Below are positions 18,464 to 28,438 of a DNA stretch of 64,000 nucleotides, one piece after another. The stretch lies in the NCBI RefSeq assembly GCF_900142965.1, contig NZ_FRCQ01000028.1, forward strand, positions 1 to 64,000. The letters run 5' to 3'. The position numbers were made by a program, and so were the translations under genes. Position 1 is the stretch's first letter. Every line of letters starts with the position of its first letter. The notes beneath the pieces were generated by a model that was not told the DNA's origin, ran no database searches, and was given only the letters and a program-made list of their open reading frames with translations. Source of the DNA: Rhizobacter sp. OV335. Lineage in GTDB: Bacteria > Pseudomonadota > Gammaproteobacteria > Burkholderiales > Burkholderiaceae_C.

Positions 18464-19602
18464 AGCGGCACCACGATCTGGACGCGGAACACGTCGCGCT
18501 CGAGCTGGGTCTCGAACTGCGCGGCGACGTCGTGCATCAGCTTCAGGCGCTCGCGCACGTTGCGCAGCGCCATGCCGTTGCCGGGGCGGGAACCGGAGCG
18601 CGGCACGGTGTTCGCGATGCTGACCACCGCATGGGCGCGCTTGACGCGAGTGCGGATGCGGATCACGCCGCCGTCGGGCGAGGGCTCGACGCCGTGGCGC
18701 ACCGCGTTCTCGACCAGCGGCTGCAGCAGCAGCGGCGGCACGCGCGCGGCACCGGCGTCTTCGTCGAGGTCCCAGCTGAGCTGCAGGCGGTCGCCGAAGC
18801 GGATCTGCTCGATCGCCAGGTAGCGCTGCGCGAGCGCGACCTCTTCGGCCAGGCTGACCGATTCGTCGGTCGCGCTCAACGCGACGCGGAACAGCTCGGC
18901 CAGGTCTTCGAGCAGGTGCTCGGTGCGGGCCGGATCGAGCCGCGCCAGCGCGATCGCGGTGTTGAGCGTGTTGAACAGGAAATGCGGGCGGATGCGCGAC
19001 TGCAGCTCGGCCAGGCGCGCCGCGGTGTCGGCCGGCAGCCGGGCGCGGGCGCGCAGCGTGAGCCAGTAGAAGAGCGCGGCGGCCAGCCCGGCGCCGGCCA
19101 GCATCGGCGCGGCCAGGTGCACGGTCTCCTGCAGGCGGATGTCGACCGCCACCAGCAGCGCCCAGCCGAATGCGCCGCTGATGCCGCCGAGGGCCACCGC
19201 GGCGACCCACTGGCCGGCCACCGGCAGCCGGGCGAGCGGCCGCTTCAGCAGGCACACCGACACCAGCCACAGCAGCACCGCCGGCAGCGCAACGCCGGTG
19301 CCCTGGCCGAGCAGGTTCAGCCAGGCGGCCCGCGTGGGCGAGGCGAAGGTGACACCGATCGCGACGACGGCGTGCACGAAGAACAGCGCGCGCAGCACGA
19401 CGCCGACATGGCAGACGTCGAAGGCCGACACCGGCCCGAGCGGCTGGCGTGCGAGCGGCACCGCGTCGAAGTTGGTGGAATTGAAGATGCTGCTGCCGCG
19501 CTCGCGCTGGTCGCCGCCGGGGCGGGTGGACTCGGACCACAGCGGCGCCGGGCGGCTGGGCGTGGGGGCAAAGGCAGAGGTAGGCGCGTGGGGTTCGGGC
19601 AT
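18460..19602 (-). CDS. LytS/AlgZ-type sensor histidine kinase
   Basis: A 380-residue membrane kinase. The cytoplasmic N-terminus (1-60) is followed by about four transmembrane helices (70-90, 100-120, 131-153, 165-183). The His_kinase domain comes next with [12 protein letters not shown] (phospho-acceptor His about 207) and then an ATPase domain with [16 protein letters not shown] as N-box. This arrangement is that of LytS/AlgZ/BtsS-like kinases that pair with LytTR regulators. It is divergent from argH, with 134 bases between the starts, and heads a three-gene coupled operon. The signal sensed is not evident. Confidence 0.92.
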   Translation of the reverse strand: MPEPHAPTSAFAPTPSRPAPLWSESTRPGGDQRERGSSIFNSTNFDAVPLARQPLGPVSAFDVCHVGVVLRALFFVHAVVAIGVTFASPTRAAWLNLLGQGTGVALPAVLLWLVSVCLLKRPLARLPVAGQWVAAVALGGISGAFGWALLVAVDIRLQETVHLAAPMLAGAGLAAALFYWLTLRARARLPADTAARLAELQSRIRPHFLFNTLNTAIALARLDPARTEHLLEDLAELFRVALSATDESVSLAEEVALAQRYLAIEQIRFGDRLQLSWDLDEDAGAARVPPLLLQPLVENAVRHGVEPSPDGGVIRIRTRVKRAHAVVSIANTVPRSGSRPGNGMALRNVRERLKLMHDVAAQFETQLERDVFRVQIVVPL

Positions 19603-19736
19603 GGCGGGCTAGTGGCCTAATAGAATCCCGGGCTTCCCCGGTTCCTGCGGCCACCAGCGCATTGTCGCCAACTGGCGCCGCCGGGCAACCGGGCCTACCA
19701 AGCGTTACACGACGCCCCGTTCCGAGCGCCCCGACG

Positions 19737-21140
19737 ATGTCCGCCAATCAACTCGACAAGAAATCCGAAGCCTGGTCGGCCCTGTTCTCCGAGCCGATGA
19801 GCGACCTGGTCAAGCGTTACACCTCCAGCGTGAGCTTCGACAAGCGCCTCTGGAAGGCCGACATCGCCGGCAGCCTGGCGCATGCCGAGATGCTGGCGGC
19901 GCAGTCGGTGATCGCGGCGCAGGACCTGGCCGACATCCGGCGCGGCATGGCGCAGATCACGCAGGAGATCGAGTCCGGCGCCTTCGACTGGAAGCTCGAC
20001 CTGGAAGACGTGCACCTCAACATCGAAGCCCGGCTGACGCAGCTGGTGGGCGATGCCGGGAAGCGGCTGCACACCGGCCGCTCGCGCAACGACCAGGTGG
20101 CGACCGACGTGCGGCTGTGGCTGCGCGACGAGATCGATGCGCTGCTGCCGCTGCTGGCGGCGATGCAGCAGGCGCTGGTGGGCGTGGCGGAGCGGCATGT
20201 CGAGACCATCCTGCCGGGTTTCACGCACATGCAGGTCGCGCAGCCGGTGAGCTTTGCGCACCACCTGCTGGCCTATGTGGAGATGTTCGCCCGCGACGCC
20301 GAGCGCCTGGCCGACGTGCGCAAGCGGGTGAACGTGCTGCCGTTGGGGGCGGCGGCGCTGGCGGGCACCAGCTACCCGCTGGACCGCGAGCGGGTCGCGA
20401 AGACGCTGGGTTTCGACGCTGTGTGCCAGAACAGCCTCGATGCGGTGAGCGACCGCGATTTCGCGATCGAGTTCGCGTCGTTCGCGAGCATCACGATGAT
20501 GCATGTGTCGCGCCTGGCCGAAGAGATCGTGCTGTGGATGAGCCAGAACTTCGGCTTCATCAACCTGGCCGACCGCTACTGCACCGGCTCGTCGATCATG
20601 CCGCAGAAGCGCAACCCTGACGTGGCCGAGCTGGCACGCGGCAAGAGCGGCCGCGTGGTCGGCCACCTGATGGGCCTGCTGACGCTGATGAAGGGTCAGC
20701 CGCTGACGTACAACAAGGACAACCAGGAAGACAAGGAGCCGTTGTTCGACTCGGTCGACACGGTGCGCGACACGCTGCGCATCATGGCCGAGATGGTGGC
20801 CGGCATCGTCGTGAAGCCCGAGGCGATGGAGCGGGCGGCGCTGAAGGGGTATGCGACCGCGACCGACCTGGCCGACTACCTGGTGAAGAAGGGCCTGCCG
20901 TTCCGGGATGCGCACGAGGTGGTGGCGCATGCGGTGAAGTTCGCGCTGAGCGAAGAGCGGGATCTTGGGGATCTGCCGCTGGATGTGCTGCAGGGGTTTC
21001 ATGCGGCGATCGGCGAGGACGTCTTTGACGTGCTGACGCTGCGCGGGTCGTTGAATGCACGGAACGTGCTGGGGGGGACTGCACCCGATCAGGTTCGTGC
21101 GCAGCTCGCCCGACATCGGAAGCGGCTTTTCACTGCGTGA
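19737..21140 (+). CDS. argH: Argininosuccinate lyase
   Basis: A 467-residue homotetrameric cytoplasmic enzyme. It splits argininosuccinate to arginine and fumarate, the last step of arginine synthesis. Family motifs are present: HTGRSRND (about 109), TSYPLDRE, and the fumarase/lyase signature [12 protein letters not shown] (about 284-295) carrying the catalytic serine. Length is normal. The final codons (Phe-Thr-Ala-stop) lie within the terminal TTCACTGCGTGA of the repeat element that starts at 21129, so the element has supplied the gene's 3' end. No other arginine genes are adjacent. Confidence 0.98.
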   Translation: MSANQLDKKSEAWSALFSEPMSDLVKRYTSSVSFDKRLWKADIAGSLAHAEMLAAQSVIAAQDLADIRRGMAQITQEIESGAFDWKLDLEDVHLNIEARLTQLVGDAGKRLHTGRSRNDQVATDVRLWLRDEIDALLPLLAAMQQALVGVAERHVETILPGFTHMQVAQPVSFAHHLLAYVEMFARDAERLADVRKRVNVLPLGAAALAGTSYPLDRERVAKTLGFDAVCQNSLDAVSDRDFAIEFASFASITMMHVSRLAEEIVLWMSQNFGFINLADRYCTGSSIMPQKRNPDVAELARGKSGRVVGHLMGLLTLMKGQPLTYNKDNQEDKEPLFDSVDTVRDTLRIMAEMVAGIVVKPEAMERAALKGYATATDLADYLVKKGLPFRDAHEVVAHAVKFALSEERDLGDLPLDVLQGFHAAIGEDVFDVLTLRGSLNARNVLGGTAPDQVRAQLARHRKRLFTA

Positions 21141-21521
21141 GGCTGCTGCCGGGTCTCGCCCCGGCGGGCGAGTCACTTTCATTTGGGGCTCAAATGAAAG
21201 TAACCAAAGCAAAGAGCCTGAATGCAACACCATACGGTTCGTTCTACACGCTGCGGACAACACTGCCACGCCGTTGGCAATCCAACCTTGATTGGGATTG
21301 TTGAACCGTAGCCCCGATGCGAAGCGAGGCGCGTGGAGGCGGGAGGGCAACAATCCCAATCAACGGACGATGTGCAGCGGCGTGGCAGTGTTGTCCGCAG
21401 CGTGTAGAACGAACCGTATGGTGTTGTATTCAAGCGCCTTTGCTTTGGTTACTTTCATTTGGCAAGGCAAATGAAAGTGACTCGCCCGCCGGGGCGAGAC
21501 CCGGCAATGCCACGCAGTGAA
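21129..21521. repeat. Palindromic intergenic repeat element, complete copy (MITE- or BIME-like)
   Basis: This 393-base element is bounded by TTCACTGCGTG and its exact complement CACGCAGTGAA. The two arms, each about 160 bases, are near-perfect inverted copies. Each contains a perfect 11-base hairpin ACTTTCATTTG/CAAATGAAAGT and a CTCGCC/GGCGAG hairpin. A central stem (21286-21303 with 21348-21366) matches the 18-base stem of copy 1. It fills the argH-GH92 gap and enters the argH coding end. No open frame of substance and no clear target-site duplication were found. It could fold as one large cruciform or as several RNA hairpins, and may terminate argH transcription. Confidence 0.88.
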
Positions 21522-21565
21522 ATCACCTCCCCCTAAACTCCCCGCACCACACCAGGAGGGAGTCC

Positions 21566-24448
21566 ATGAAGAAGCTCATCGCGCTCACGACCAGCGTGCT
21601 GCTGGCCGCCTGCGGAGGCGGCAGTTCGCCTGATTCGCCGTCAGCATCACTCACCGAACGAGCGGCAGCCACCGATCCGGCCGCCTCGGCGCCGGCCTGG
21701 CTCGATCCGCTGACGCTGGTGAACCCCTACATCGGCACCGGCATCGGCTTTCCCAACCCGCAGGACCGCCCGAGCGGCAGCCTGTCCGGCAGCACCTACC
21801 CCGGCGCCGCCCTGCCCTTCGGCATGGTTCAGTTCAGCCCCGACACCGGCTACGGCGAACCCAACGCCAACGGCGGCTTCAACTACGCGAAGAACGTGAT
21901 CCAGGGCTTCAGCCTGACGCACGCGAGCGGCACCGGTTGCCCGGTGCACCAGGACGTCTCGATCCTGCCCTATCCCGGCACGATCACCACCTCGCCTGCA
22001 ACCGACATCACCCGCTACCAGTCCACGTTCTCGCACGGCGCCGAGCAGACCTCGCCGGGCTTCTACCGCGTGACGACCACCAGCCAGGTCAGCTCCGAAC
22101 TGACCGTCGCCCGCCGCGGCGGCATCGGCCGCTTCACCTTCCCGGCCGGTGCGAACCCGAACCTGATCTTCAACGTCGGCCGCAATGCCGTCCCCGGTTC
22201 CAACGCGCAGCTGCAGCTGGTCGGCAGCGACGGCGTCGAAGGCGTCGTCGAAAACACCGGCGTCTGCGGTCGCGGCCACTACGCGATCTACTTCCATGGC
22301 CGCTTCAACCGGCCCTATACCAGCTTCGGCACCTACCGGGGAGCAACCGTCAGCGCCGGTTCGCGCAGCACCGCACGCGTCCCGCAGACAGGCGGCTGGG
22401 TCAGCTTCGCACCCGGCGCCCCGGTCGAACTGCGCATCGCGGTCTCGTACGTCAGCATCGCCAACGCGCGGCTGAACCTGCAGGCGGAACTGCTCACCGA
22501 CTTCGACAGCATGCGCGGCAAAGCCGGCGCCAACTGGGCCGAGATGCTCGGCCGGGTGCGGATCGTGAGCAACGGCAAGCGCGACGACGAGGTCAAGTTC
22601 ACCACCGCGCTGTACCACTCGCTGCTGCACCCGACGCTGTTCAGCGACGTCAACAACGAGTACATCGGCTTCGACAACGCCGTCCACACGACCGACGGCT
22701 GGGACAAGTACGCCACCTTCTCCGGCTGGGACACCTCCCGCGCGCAGATGCAGCTGGTGGCCTGGCTCGCGCCGAAGCAGGGCAGCGACATGGCGCAGTC
22801 GCTGGTGGCGGATGCACAGGCCAGCAATGCCGGCTTCCCGCGCTGGCCTACCGCCAACGCCGACACCTGCATGATGTACGGCGACCCGGGTGCAGTGATC
22901 GTCGCCAACATGCATGCCTTCGGCGCGACCGCCTTCGACACCGCGGCGGCACTGGCGGTGATGGAGCGCGGCGCCAACACCGTCAACCTGCGCTCGCGCG
23001 ATTGCGAAACGCGGCCGTCGCTGTCCCAGTACCTGGACCAAGGCTACATCTCCAGCGGGCCGCTGGGCGCGGTCGGCAACACGCTGGAGTACGCACTGGC
23101 CGATGCCGCGATCGGCCAGTTCGCCGGTGCGCTCGGCGACCTCGCCAAACGCGATCTCTACCTGACGCGTGCCCAGGCCTGGAAAGCGATGCTGTCGAGC
23201 TCCGGCTACACCCAGCAGCGCAGCGCGAACGGCACGTTCGTGATGCCGTTCAACCCGGGCGCCGGCAACGGCGCCTTCGGCAACTACACCTCGGCGATGT
23301 ACACCTTCATGGTGCCGCAGAACCTGCGCGGCCTGATCGACCGCCTCGGCGGCAATGCCGCTGCGATCGCCCGGCTGGACACCCATTTCCAGCAACTGAA
23401 CAGCGGCAACGGCCTGCAGGCGACGCTGTCCGAGGCGATCGAGCAAGGCACGCCCTGGGCCTATGCGTTCGCCGGGGCGCCCGCGAAATCGCAGGCGGTG
23501 GTCCGCCGGATCCTGAACGAGCAGTATGCGAACCGGCCCGAAGGGCTCATGGGCACCGACGACCTGGGCTCGCTGTCGGCCTGGTACGTCTGGGGCGCGC
23601 TCGGGCTGTATCCGGAGATCCCGGGCGTCGGCGGCTTCGTCGTCGGCAGCCCGCTGTTCCCGCACGCCGAGGTGCGCATGGGCAACGGCCGCACGCTGAC
23701 GATCAATGCCGAGAACGCCGGCGCGGCAGGCACCTACATCGGCACCATGGCGATCGACAGCCTGCCCTCCACCCGCACCTGGCTGCCGCTGGAGCGGTTG
23801 GCGGGCGACACGGTGTTCGACGTGGTGCTGGGCGCGGTGCCGCCCACGCCCGCCTGGGGCAGCGCGCCCGAGGATGCGCCGCCGTCGTTCGACGTGCCGC
23901 GCGCATCGACGCCGTCCACCTCGTTCTCGACCAGCTTCGACGACCTGCTGCAGCAGCCCGACTGGATCGACGCGCCGCAGGCGCAGGCGGGCACCGGCCG
24001 GATGGAAACCTCGACGCGCCGCATCGGCGCGCTGCACAGCGGTGCGGCGGCACTGCGCTATGCGGGCAGCGCCACCGACGCGACACTGGCGTATGCCTAC
24101 AACCGGGTGTTCGACGTGAACATCCCGGTGACGGCGAGCACGACGCTGTCGTACTGGATCTTTCCCGACAGCAGCCAGCCGAACAGCCGCTTCGTCGCGA
24201 TCGACCTGCTGTTCGACGACGGCAGCAGCCTGCGCGAATCGGCCGTGGTCGACCAGAATGGGGTGCCGCTGCATCCGCAGCAGCAGGGGCTGGGCGGTTT
24301 CCTGCAGAACGATGTGTGGAACAACGTGCAGGCACAGCTGGGCGCGCTGGCCGGCAAGACGGTCGTGCGGATCACGGTCGGCTATGAACAGGCCGGTGCG
24401 ACCGGCGGGTTCAGCGGCACGATCGACGATCTCTCGATCACGCCCTGA
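21566..24448 (+). CDS. GH92 family alpha-mannosidase-like lipoprotein
   Basis: A 960-residue exported enzyme. The N-terminal lipobox LAAC (Cys about 16) predicts a lipoprotein. Residues about 50-750 match glycoside hydrolase family 92, calcium-dependent exo-alpha-mannosidases: VNPYIGTG and YPGAALPFGMVQFSPDTG at the front, FSGWDTSRAQMQLVAWL in the middle, and GTDDLGSLSAWYVWGALGLYP near the end of the catalytic domain. A C-terminal region (about 790-960) looks like a beta-sandwich, possibly carbohydrate-binding, module. A strong AGGAGG precedes the ATG. It stands alone downstream of the repeat element, and no transporter or regulator for mannose is adjacent. The linkage hydrolysed cannot be specified. 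Confidence 0.93.
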   Translation: MKKLIALTTSVLLAACGGGSSPDSPSASLTERAAATDPAASAPAWLDPLTLVNPYIGTGIGFPNPQDRPSGSLSGSTYPGAALPFGMVQFSPDTGYGEPNANGGFNYAKNVIQGFSLTHASGTGCPVHQDVSILPYPGTITTSPATDITRYQSTFSHGAEQTSPGFYRVTTTSQVSSELTVARRGGIGRFTFPAGANPNLIFNVGRNAVPGSNAQLQLVGSDGVEGVVENTGVCGRGHYAIYFHGRFNRPYTSFGTYRGATVSAGSRSTARVPQTGGWVSFAPGAPVELRIAVSYVSIANARLNLQAELLTDFDSMRGKAGANWAEMLGRVRIVSNGKRDDEVKFTTALYHSLLHPTLFSDVNNEYIGFDNAVHTTDGWDKYATFSGWDTSRAQMQLVAWLAPKQGSDMAQSLVADAQASNAGFPRWPTANADTCMMYGDPGAVIVANMHAFGATAFDTAAALAVMERGANTVNLRSRDCETRPSLSQYLDQGYISSGPLGAVGNTLEYALADAAIGQFAGALGDLAKRDLYLTRAQAWKAMLSSSGYTQQRSANGTFVMPFNPGAGNGAFGNYTSAMYTFMVPQNLRGLIDRLGGNAAAIARLDTHFQQLNSGNGLQATLSEAIEQGTPWAYAFAGAPAKSQAVVRRILNEQYANRPEGLMGTDDLGSLSAWYVWGALGLYPEIPGVGGFVVGSPLFPHAEVRMGNGRTLTINAENAGAAGTYIGTMAIDSLPSTRTWLPLERLAGDTVFDVVLGAVPPTPAWGSAPEDAPPSFDVPRASTPSTSFSTSFDDLLQQPDWIDAPQAQAGTGRMETSTRRIGALHSGAAALRYAGSATDATLAYAYNRVFDVNIPVTASTTLSYWIFPDSSQPNSRFVAIDLLFDDGSSLRESAVVDQNGVPLHPQQQGLGGFLQNDVWNNVQAQLGALAGKTVVRITVGYEQAGATGGFSGTIDDLSITP

Positions 24449-24454
24449 GGCTTG

Positions 24455-24506
24455 TTCACTGCGTGAGGCCGCTGCCGGGTCCCGCCCCGGCAATGCCCGC
24501 GGTCAG
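24455..24506. repeat. Miniature derivative of the palindromic repeat, between convergent genes
   Basis: It begins with the same TTCACTGCGTGA terminus and following 20-odd bases as the element at 21129. It then jumps to a version of the other end (CCCGGCAATGCC) and stops just before the SDR stop codon. It therefore looks like both ends joined with the middle deleted. The TGCCGGG/CCCGGCA stem sits between the 3' ends of two convergent genes and could act as a bidirectional terminator. Confidence 0.65.
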
Positions 24507-25274
24507 TCAGCCGCGCCCGACAAACGGCATCTGCGTCGCCATGACCGTCATGGTCAACACATTGGCCTCCAGCGGCAGACTGGCCATGTGCAGCAGCGCA
24601 TTGGCCACGTGCTGCACATCCATCCGCGGCTCCACCATCGTGCTGCCGTTGGCCTGCGGCACGCCGCGCGCCATGCGCTCGGTCATGTCGGTGGCCGCAT
24701 TGCCGATGTCGATCTGGCCGACCGCGATGTTGAACGCCCGCCCGTCCAGCGACGTGGCCTTCGTGAGACCGCTGATCGCGTGCTTGGTGGCCGTGTACGG
24801 CGCCGAGAACGGCCGCGGCGCGTGCGCCGAGATCGAGCCGTTGTTGACGATGCGCCCGCCCTGCGGCGTCTGCGCCTTCATCAGGCGGAACGCCTCCTGC
24901 GTGCACAAGAAGGCACCCGTCAGGTTCACGTCGACCACCGCCTTCCACTGCTCGTACGTCAGGTCCTCCAACGGCATCGCCGGCGTGCCGGCGCCGGCGT
25001 TGTTGAACAGCAGGTCGAGCCTGCCGAAGCGCTCGCGGGTCGCCGCGAACAAGGCCTTCACCGACGCCGGGTCGCCGACATCGGTGGGCACCGCCAACGC
25101 ATTCGCGGCCCGCTCGCCGGCCTCGGCCAGCGTCTGCTGCAACGGCTCGGCACGGCGGCCGGCCAGCACCACGCCCCAGCCTTCGCGCAGCAGCGCCAGC
25201 GCACAGGCGCGGCCGATGCCGGTGCCGGCCCCGGTGACGAGGGCGATCTTCGACGGTGCAGTGGCGGCATTCAT
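24507..25274 (-). CDS. SDR family oxidoreductase
   Basis: A 255-residue classical short-chain dehydrogenase. It has TGAGTGIG (cofactor loop), an NNAG motif, the catalytic serine in NNGSISA and an intact YTATK (Tyr/Lys). It should catalyse NAD(P)-dependent oxidation or reduction of an alcohol/carbonyl. The substrate is unknown. The ATG at 25274 overlaps the stop of the upstream membrane-protein gene (ATGA). It is the last gene of the DUF2782-thrB-BPSS1780-SDR run and converges on the GH92 gene. Confidence 0.92.
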   Translation of the reverse strand: MNAATAPSKIALVTGAGTGIGRACALALLREGWGVVLAGRRAEPLQQTLAEAGERAANALAVPTDVGDPASVKALFAATRERFGRLDLLFNNAGAGTPAMPLEDLTYEQWKAVVDVNLTGAFLCTQEAFRLMKAQTPQGGRIVNNGSISAHAPRPFSAPYTATKHAISGLTKATSLDGRAFNIAVGQIDIGNAATDMTERMARGVPQANGSTMVEPRMDVQHVANALLHMASLPLEANVLTMTVMATQMPFVGRG

Positions 25275-26080
25275 GGCGGCGGGCTCCCGATGTCCGCCGA
25301 CTCCAGCTCGAAGCTGTCGGCGAAAGTGAAGAACAACGATGCGTAGAAGGCGCTCATGACCATCAGCCAGACCGGCAGCATCAGCACCTTGCCGATCTCG
25401 ACCTGGCCGAGCAGCGACGACACGAGGCTCACCAGGATGACGGCCGCCAGCACCGCGCCGAACCACACCAGCATGTAGATGGCGAACGCGCCGCGGTTGC
25501 GCCAGCACGCGACCAGGCTGAAGAACAGCGACTTCGACGCACTCATGCCACCCCAGTGCACCAGCCCCGGCGCATGCCACCACACCACGCTCAGCACCGA
25601 ACTCAGCACGAACAGCACCAGCATGCCGAGCTGCAGGTGGCCGTCGGACAGGCGCGCGTCGATCATCTCGGGCGTGGTGCCGGCGCTGTACAGCAGTTGC
25701 TGCAGCTCGATCACGCGCGCGCCGGCAATCGTGTACGTCAGCAGCCAGATCAGGAAGGCCGCCAGCGCGTAGCCGGCATACAGCCACAGCTGCGCGCGGC
25801 GGCGCTGCCGGTCGCCCCGCAGCGGCGCGATGAAGACGGTCGGCAGCGGCACCTGGCCGGCCAGCGTCATGCGCGTGGCGATCATGAAGCCCAGCGACAG
25901 CAGCGGGAACATCCCCAGCAGCAGGAATGGCCCGAGCACCGGAATGAACGCGAGTGCGAAGCTCGCGAACAGCGACAGGCCGAGCAGGCCGGAAAACGCG
26001 AGCGGCCGCGTCGCGAAAGCGGCCAGGCCCTGGCGCACCCACAGGGCGCCGCGGCTGGCGGGAACATGCTGGAATTTCAT
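25271..26080 (-). CDS. BPSS1780-type integral membrane protein
   Basis: A 269-residue polytopic membrane protein with about six hydrophobic helices (about 25-45, 50-70, 100-120, 150-170, 195-220 and 230-255). The opening [21 protein letters not shown] is characteristic of the betaproteobacterial BPSS1780 family, whose function is not known to me. It starts 3 bases after thrB and its stop overlaps the SDR start, so it belongs to a tight operon. Confidence 0.85.
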   Translation of the reverse strand: MKFQHVPASRGALWVRQGLAAFATRPLAFSGLLGLSLFASFALAFIPVLGPFLLLGMFPLLSLGFMIATRMTLAGQVPLPTVFIAPLRGDRQRRRAQLWLYAGYALAAFLIWLLTYTIAGARVIELQQLLYSAGTTPEMIDARLSDGHLQLGMLVLFVLSSVLSVVWWHAPGLVHWGGMSASKSLFFSLVACWRNRGAFAIYMLVWFGAVLAAVILVSLVSSLLGQVEIGKVLMLPVWLMVMSAFYASLFFTFADSFELESADIGSPPP

Positions 26081-26083
26081 CGT

Positions 26084-27043
26084 TCAGCCCATCGCGGGAT
26101 GCCACGCGTTCTCGACGCGCTGGCGCAACACGCGCTCGAAGTGGGTGGGGTCATGGGCCTTCAGCACCGACGCATCGCGCGGCAGGTGCAGGTCCCACAG
26201 GCGGGAGATCCAGAAGCGCAGCGCAGCGGCGCGCAGCAGCGCCGGCATCAGCCGCCGCTCGCTGGAGCCGAGCGGCCGCACCGCGTCATACGCCTCGACG
26301 AACGCGAGCGCGCGGTCTTCGGCGAGGCGGCCGGTGTCGAGGTCGATGCACCAGTCGTTCAGGCACACCGCGATGTCGAACAGCAATGCGTCGACACCGG
26401 CGAAATAGAAGTCGAAGAAGCCGGTCAGCGCGTGGCCCTCGAACATCACGTTGTCGCGGAACAGGTCGGCATGGATCGGCCCGCGCGGCAGCGCCGCGTA
26501 CGCCGGCGACGCCGCCACTTGTTGCTGGAACGCGAGCTCGGTCTCGATCAGCGCGCGCTGCGCGTCGGTCAGGAAGGGCAGCACCACCGGCACCGTCTCG
26601 GTCCACCAGGCCAGGCCGCGCAGGTTGGGCTGCTGGCGAGGGTAGTCGGCGCCGGCCAGGTGCATCCGCGCCATCGCCGCGCCGACGCTGCGGCAGTGCA
26701 ATTCGTCCGGCGCGAGTTGGTGGCTGCCGCGCAGCCGGTCGACCAGCGCGGCCGGCTTGCCGTCGAGCTGGTGCAGGATCTCGCCGGCCGCATCGGCCTG
26801 CGGCTCGGGCACCGCGATGCCGTGCCGCGCCAGGTGCTTCATCAGGTGCAGGTAGAACGGCAGCTGCTCGAAGCTCAGGCGCTCGAACACCGTCAGCACG
26901 TAGCGGCCCTGCGTGGTGTCGGCGAAGTAGTTGGTGTTCTCGATGCCGGCGGCGATGCCTTTCAGCGTGCTCAGCTCGCCGATCTGCAGGCGGGCCACCA
27001 GCGCGGCGGCGGCGTCGAACGAAACCTCGGTGAAGACGGCCAT
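26084..27043 (-). CDS. thrB: Homoserine kinase
   Basis: A 319-residue enzyme of the aminoglycoside-phosphotransferase fold (the Pseudomonas/betaproteobacterial ThrB type, unrelated to the GHMP enzyme of E. coli). It phosphorylates homoserine for threonine synthesis. The signature [16 protein letters not shown] contains the catalytic Asp, and the metal-binding DFYFAG follows. The N-terminus [22 protein letters not shown] is typical and fixes the start at 27043. The DUF2782 gene lies 8 bases upstream and the BPSS1780-type gene 3 bases downstream, a conserved arrangement in this group. Confidence 0.95.
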   Translation of the reverse strand: MAVFTEVSFDAAAALVARLQIGELSTLKGIAAGIENTNYFADTTQGRYVLTVFERLSFEQLPFYLHLMKHLARHGIAVPEPQADAAGEILHQLDGKPAALVDRLRGSHQLAPDELHCRSVGAAMARMHLAGADYPRQQPNLRGLAWWTETVPVVLPFLTDAQRALIETELAFQQQVAASPAYAALPRGPIHADLFRDNVMFEGHALTGFFDFYFAGVDALLFDIAVCLNDWCIDLDTGRLAEDRALAFVEAYDAVRPLGSSERRLMPALLRAAALRFWISRLWDLHLPRDASVLKAHDPTHFERVLRQRVENAWHPAMG

Positions 27044-27051
27044 CGTTCCGC

Positions 27052-27387
27052 TCAGAAGGCGAGGACCTGCCAGACCCGCTGGCCGGCGACGCCGCGCGAG
27101 CCGTTCGGCGCCTGCGGCACGCCCTTGGCCGCGTTGTCGGGCAGGATCTCGTACTCGCCCTTCAGCGGCGCCTTGGTCTTGACGACGATGCGCTTGACCT
27201 CGCCGCGCACGCGCAACTCCTCGATGCGCGTGCCTTCGTCCTCGTGGACCAGGTGGTCGACCCGCGGCTCGCCGGTGTCGAAGTCCTCGACCGGGGCCGG
27301 GATCGGCTTCGGCGCCGGAACGGGTTCGGCATGGAGGGCGGGGGCGGTCGACAAGGCCAGGCAGGCCAGCACGGGCAGCAGCTTCAT
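27052..27387 (-). CDS. DUF2782 family secreted protein
   Basis: An approximately 111-residue protein. A signal peptide (MKLLPVLACLALSTAPALHA) is followed by a proline-rich linker and the DUF2782 core (RIEELRVRGEVKRIVVKTKAP ... GEYEILPDN). The function is unknown. Its neighbours, thrB downstream and polA nearby, are those usually seen for the family. An ATG 9 bases further upstream (27396) is possible; I prefer 27387 because the signal peptide starts there. Confidence 0.88.
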   Translation of the reverse strand: MKLLPVLACLALSTAPALHAEPVPAPKPIPAPVEDFDTGEPRVDHLVHEDEGTRIEELRVRGEVKRIVVKTKAPLKGEYEILPDNAAKGVPQAPNGSRGVAGQRVWQVLAF

Positions 27388-27444
27388 GGGGCGCATTGTA
27401 GGCAGCGCTGCCGGGCGCGGCGCCCCCCAGGGTCAACGCCTCGC

Positions 27445-28311
27445 TCAGTCGGGGCGCACCCGCAGGAAGGTCGCGAAACGCGGCAGCCCGCTTTCGTGGA
27501 ACCCGCGGTAGCGGTAGGTCACGGTCGCGCCGATCGGCGGCGGCTGGCGGCGGTCTGCATCCTTCAGCCCGCTGCCGAGCCGGAAGCGCCGGCCATCGGG
27601 CAGCTCGACCAGCAGCGCACCGACCTGGCCGGCGTACTTGCCTTCGCCCGGCAGGTGGCCGACGACCCGCGCCTCGGCATCATCCTGCGGCTTCAGCTTC
27701 AGCAAGGCATCGCTGCGGTCGCGCACATACAGCGCATCGCCCCGGTGCAGCACCAGGCCTTCGCCGTTGACCGACACGACGCGGCGCATCAGCTTCAGCA
27801 GCTCGCCCTCATCGGCCGCGCGGCCGTGCACCACCGCCTCGATCCACGGCGTGCCGACATGGCGCACCAGCGGCAGGATCGCGGCCCGGCGGTGGTCGAA
27901 ATCGGACGGCTCGTCCGGCAGGTCGAACACCATGAAGCGCATCTCGCGCCACGCGGCGTCGTCAGGCACCTCGGCCGCCACCGCCGATGCGGCTGCGGTG
28001 AAGCGGCCCCGACCGGCCCACAGCTCGCCATCCATCGCGCGCTTCGGCCAGCCCGCCGTGAACCAGGCCGGCACGCGGATCGGGTGGCCGTGGCGCGTCA
28101 GCAGGCGCTCGCCATCCCACCAGCCGCGCACGCCGTCGTATTTTTCGCTGACCCAGTGAACGGCCGGCTGAAAGGCGCCGGCGCGGTACGGCTGGGCCAG
28201 CATCACCGCCGGCGGCCCCGCGGACATGCGCTGTTGCGCTGCGGCCTCCATCGGCAGGCTGGTGGACAACGAAGCGACAAGCACGGCAAGTGCGACGGCA
28301 GTGGGCTGCAT
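27445..28311 (-). CDS. Periplasmic ATP-dependent DNA ligase (LigE-like)
   Basis: A 288-residue small ATP-dependent DNA ligase. An N-terminal signal peptide (about 1-26, ends EAAAQQ) indicates export, as in the Lig E group of Neisseria, Haemophilus and related bacteria. The adenylation motif I EKYDGVRG supplies the nucleophilic lysine, and DGELW, EGLVLHRGD and LLKLKP correspond to later nucleotidyltransferase motifs. A compact OB-fold (about 215-288) completes it. Such periplasmic ligases are thought to act on extracellular DNA during uptake or in biofilms. The start at 28311 is set by the signal peptide. It is divergent from polA, with 127 bases between starts. Confidence 0.9.
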   Translation of the reverse strand: MQPTAVALAVLVASLSTSLPMEAAAQQRMSAGPPAVMLAQPYRAGAFQPAVHWVSEKYDGVRGWWDGERLLTRHGHPIRVPAWFTAGWPKRAMDGELWAGRGRFTAAASAVAAEVPDDAAWREMRFMVFDLPDEPSDFDHRRAAILPLVRHVGTPWIEAVVHGRAADEGELLKLMRRVVSVNGEGLVLHRGDALYVRDRSDALLKLKPQDDAEARVVGHLPGEGKYAGQVGALLVELPDGRRFRLGSGLKDADRRQPPPIGATVTYRYRGFHESGLPRFATFLRVRPD

Positions 28312-28438
28312 CTGGTTTTCTCCCGGTGGAGCCGCCGGTATACCCAAGCATCGTGCAGAGAATTTGCAGACGGATCTGCAGACAGCGCAACCGACGGCTG
28401 CTGACATCGCCGTCCGAAGCTTCCGCCACAATCGCCCG

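Noticed and set aside
17654-19747. One 697-residue fusion covering regulator and kinase regions
   Set aside because: The upstream part is the kinase read in another frame. The receiver domain begins right after a GTG that overlaps the kinase stop.
24507-26105. A 532-residue fusion upstream of the SDR
   Set aside because: The first 277 codons are the BPSS1780-type gene in the wrong frame. The SDR begins at the ATG at 25274.
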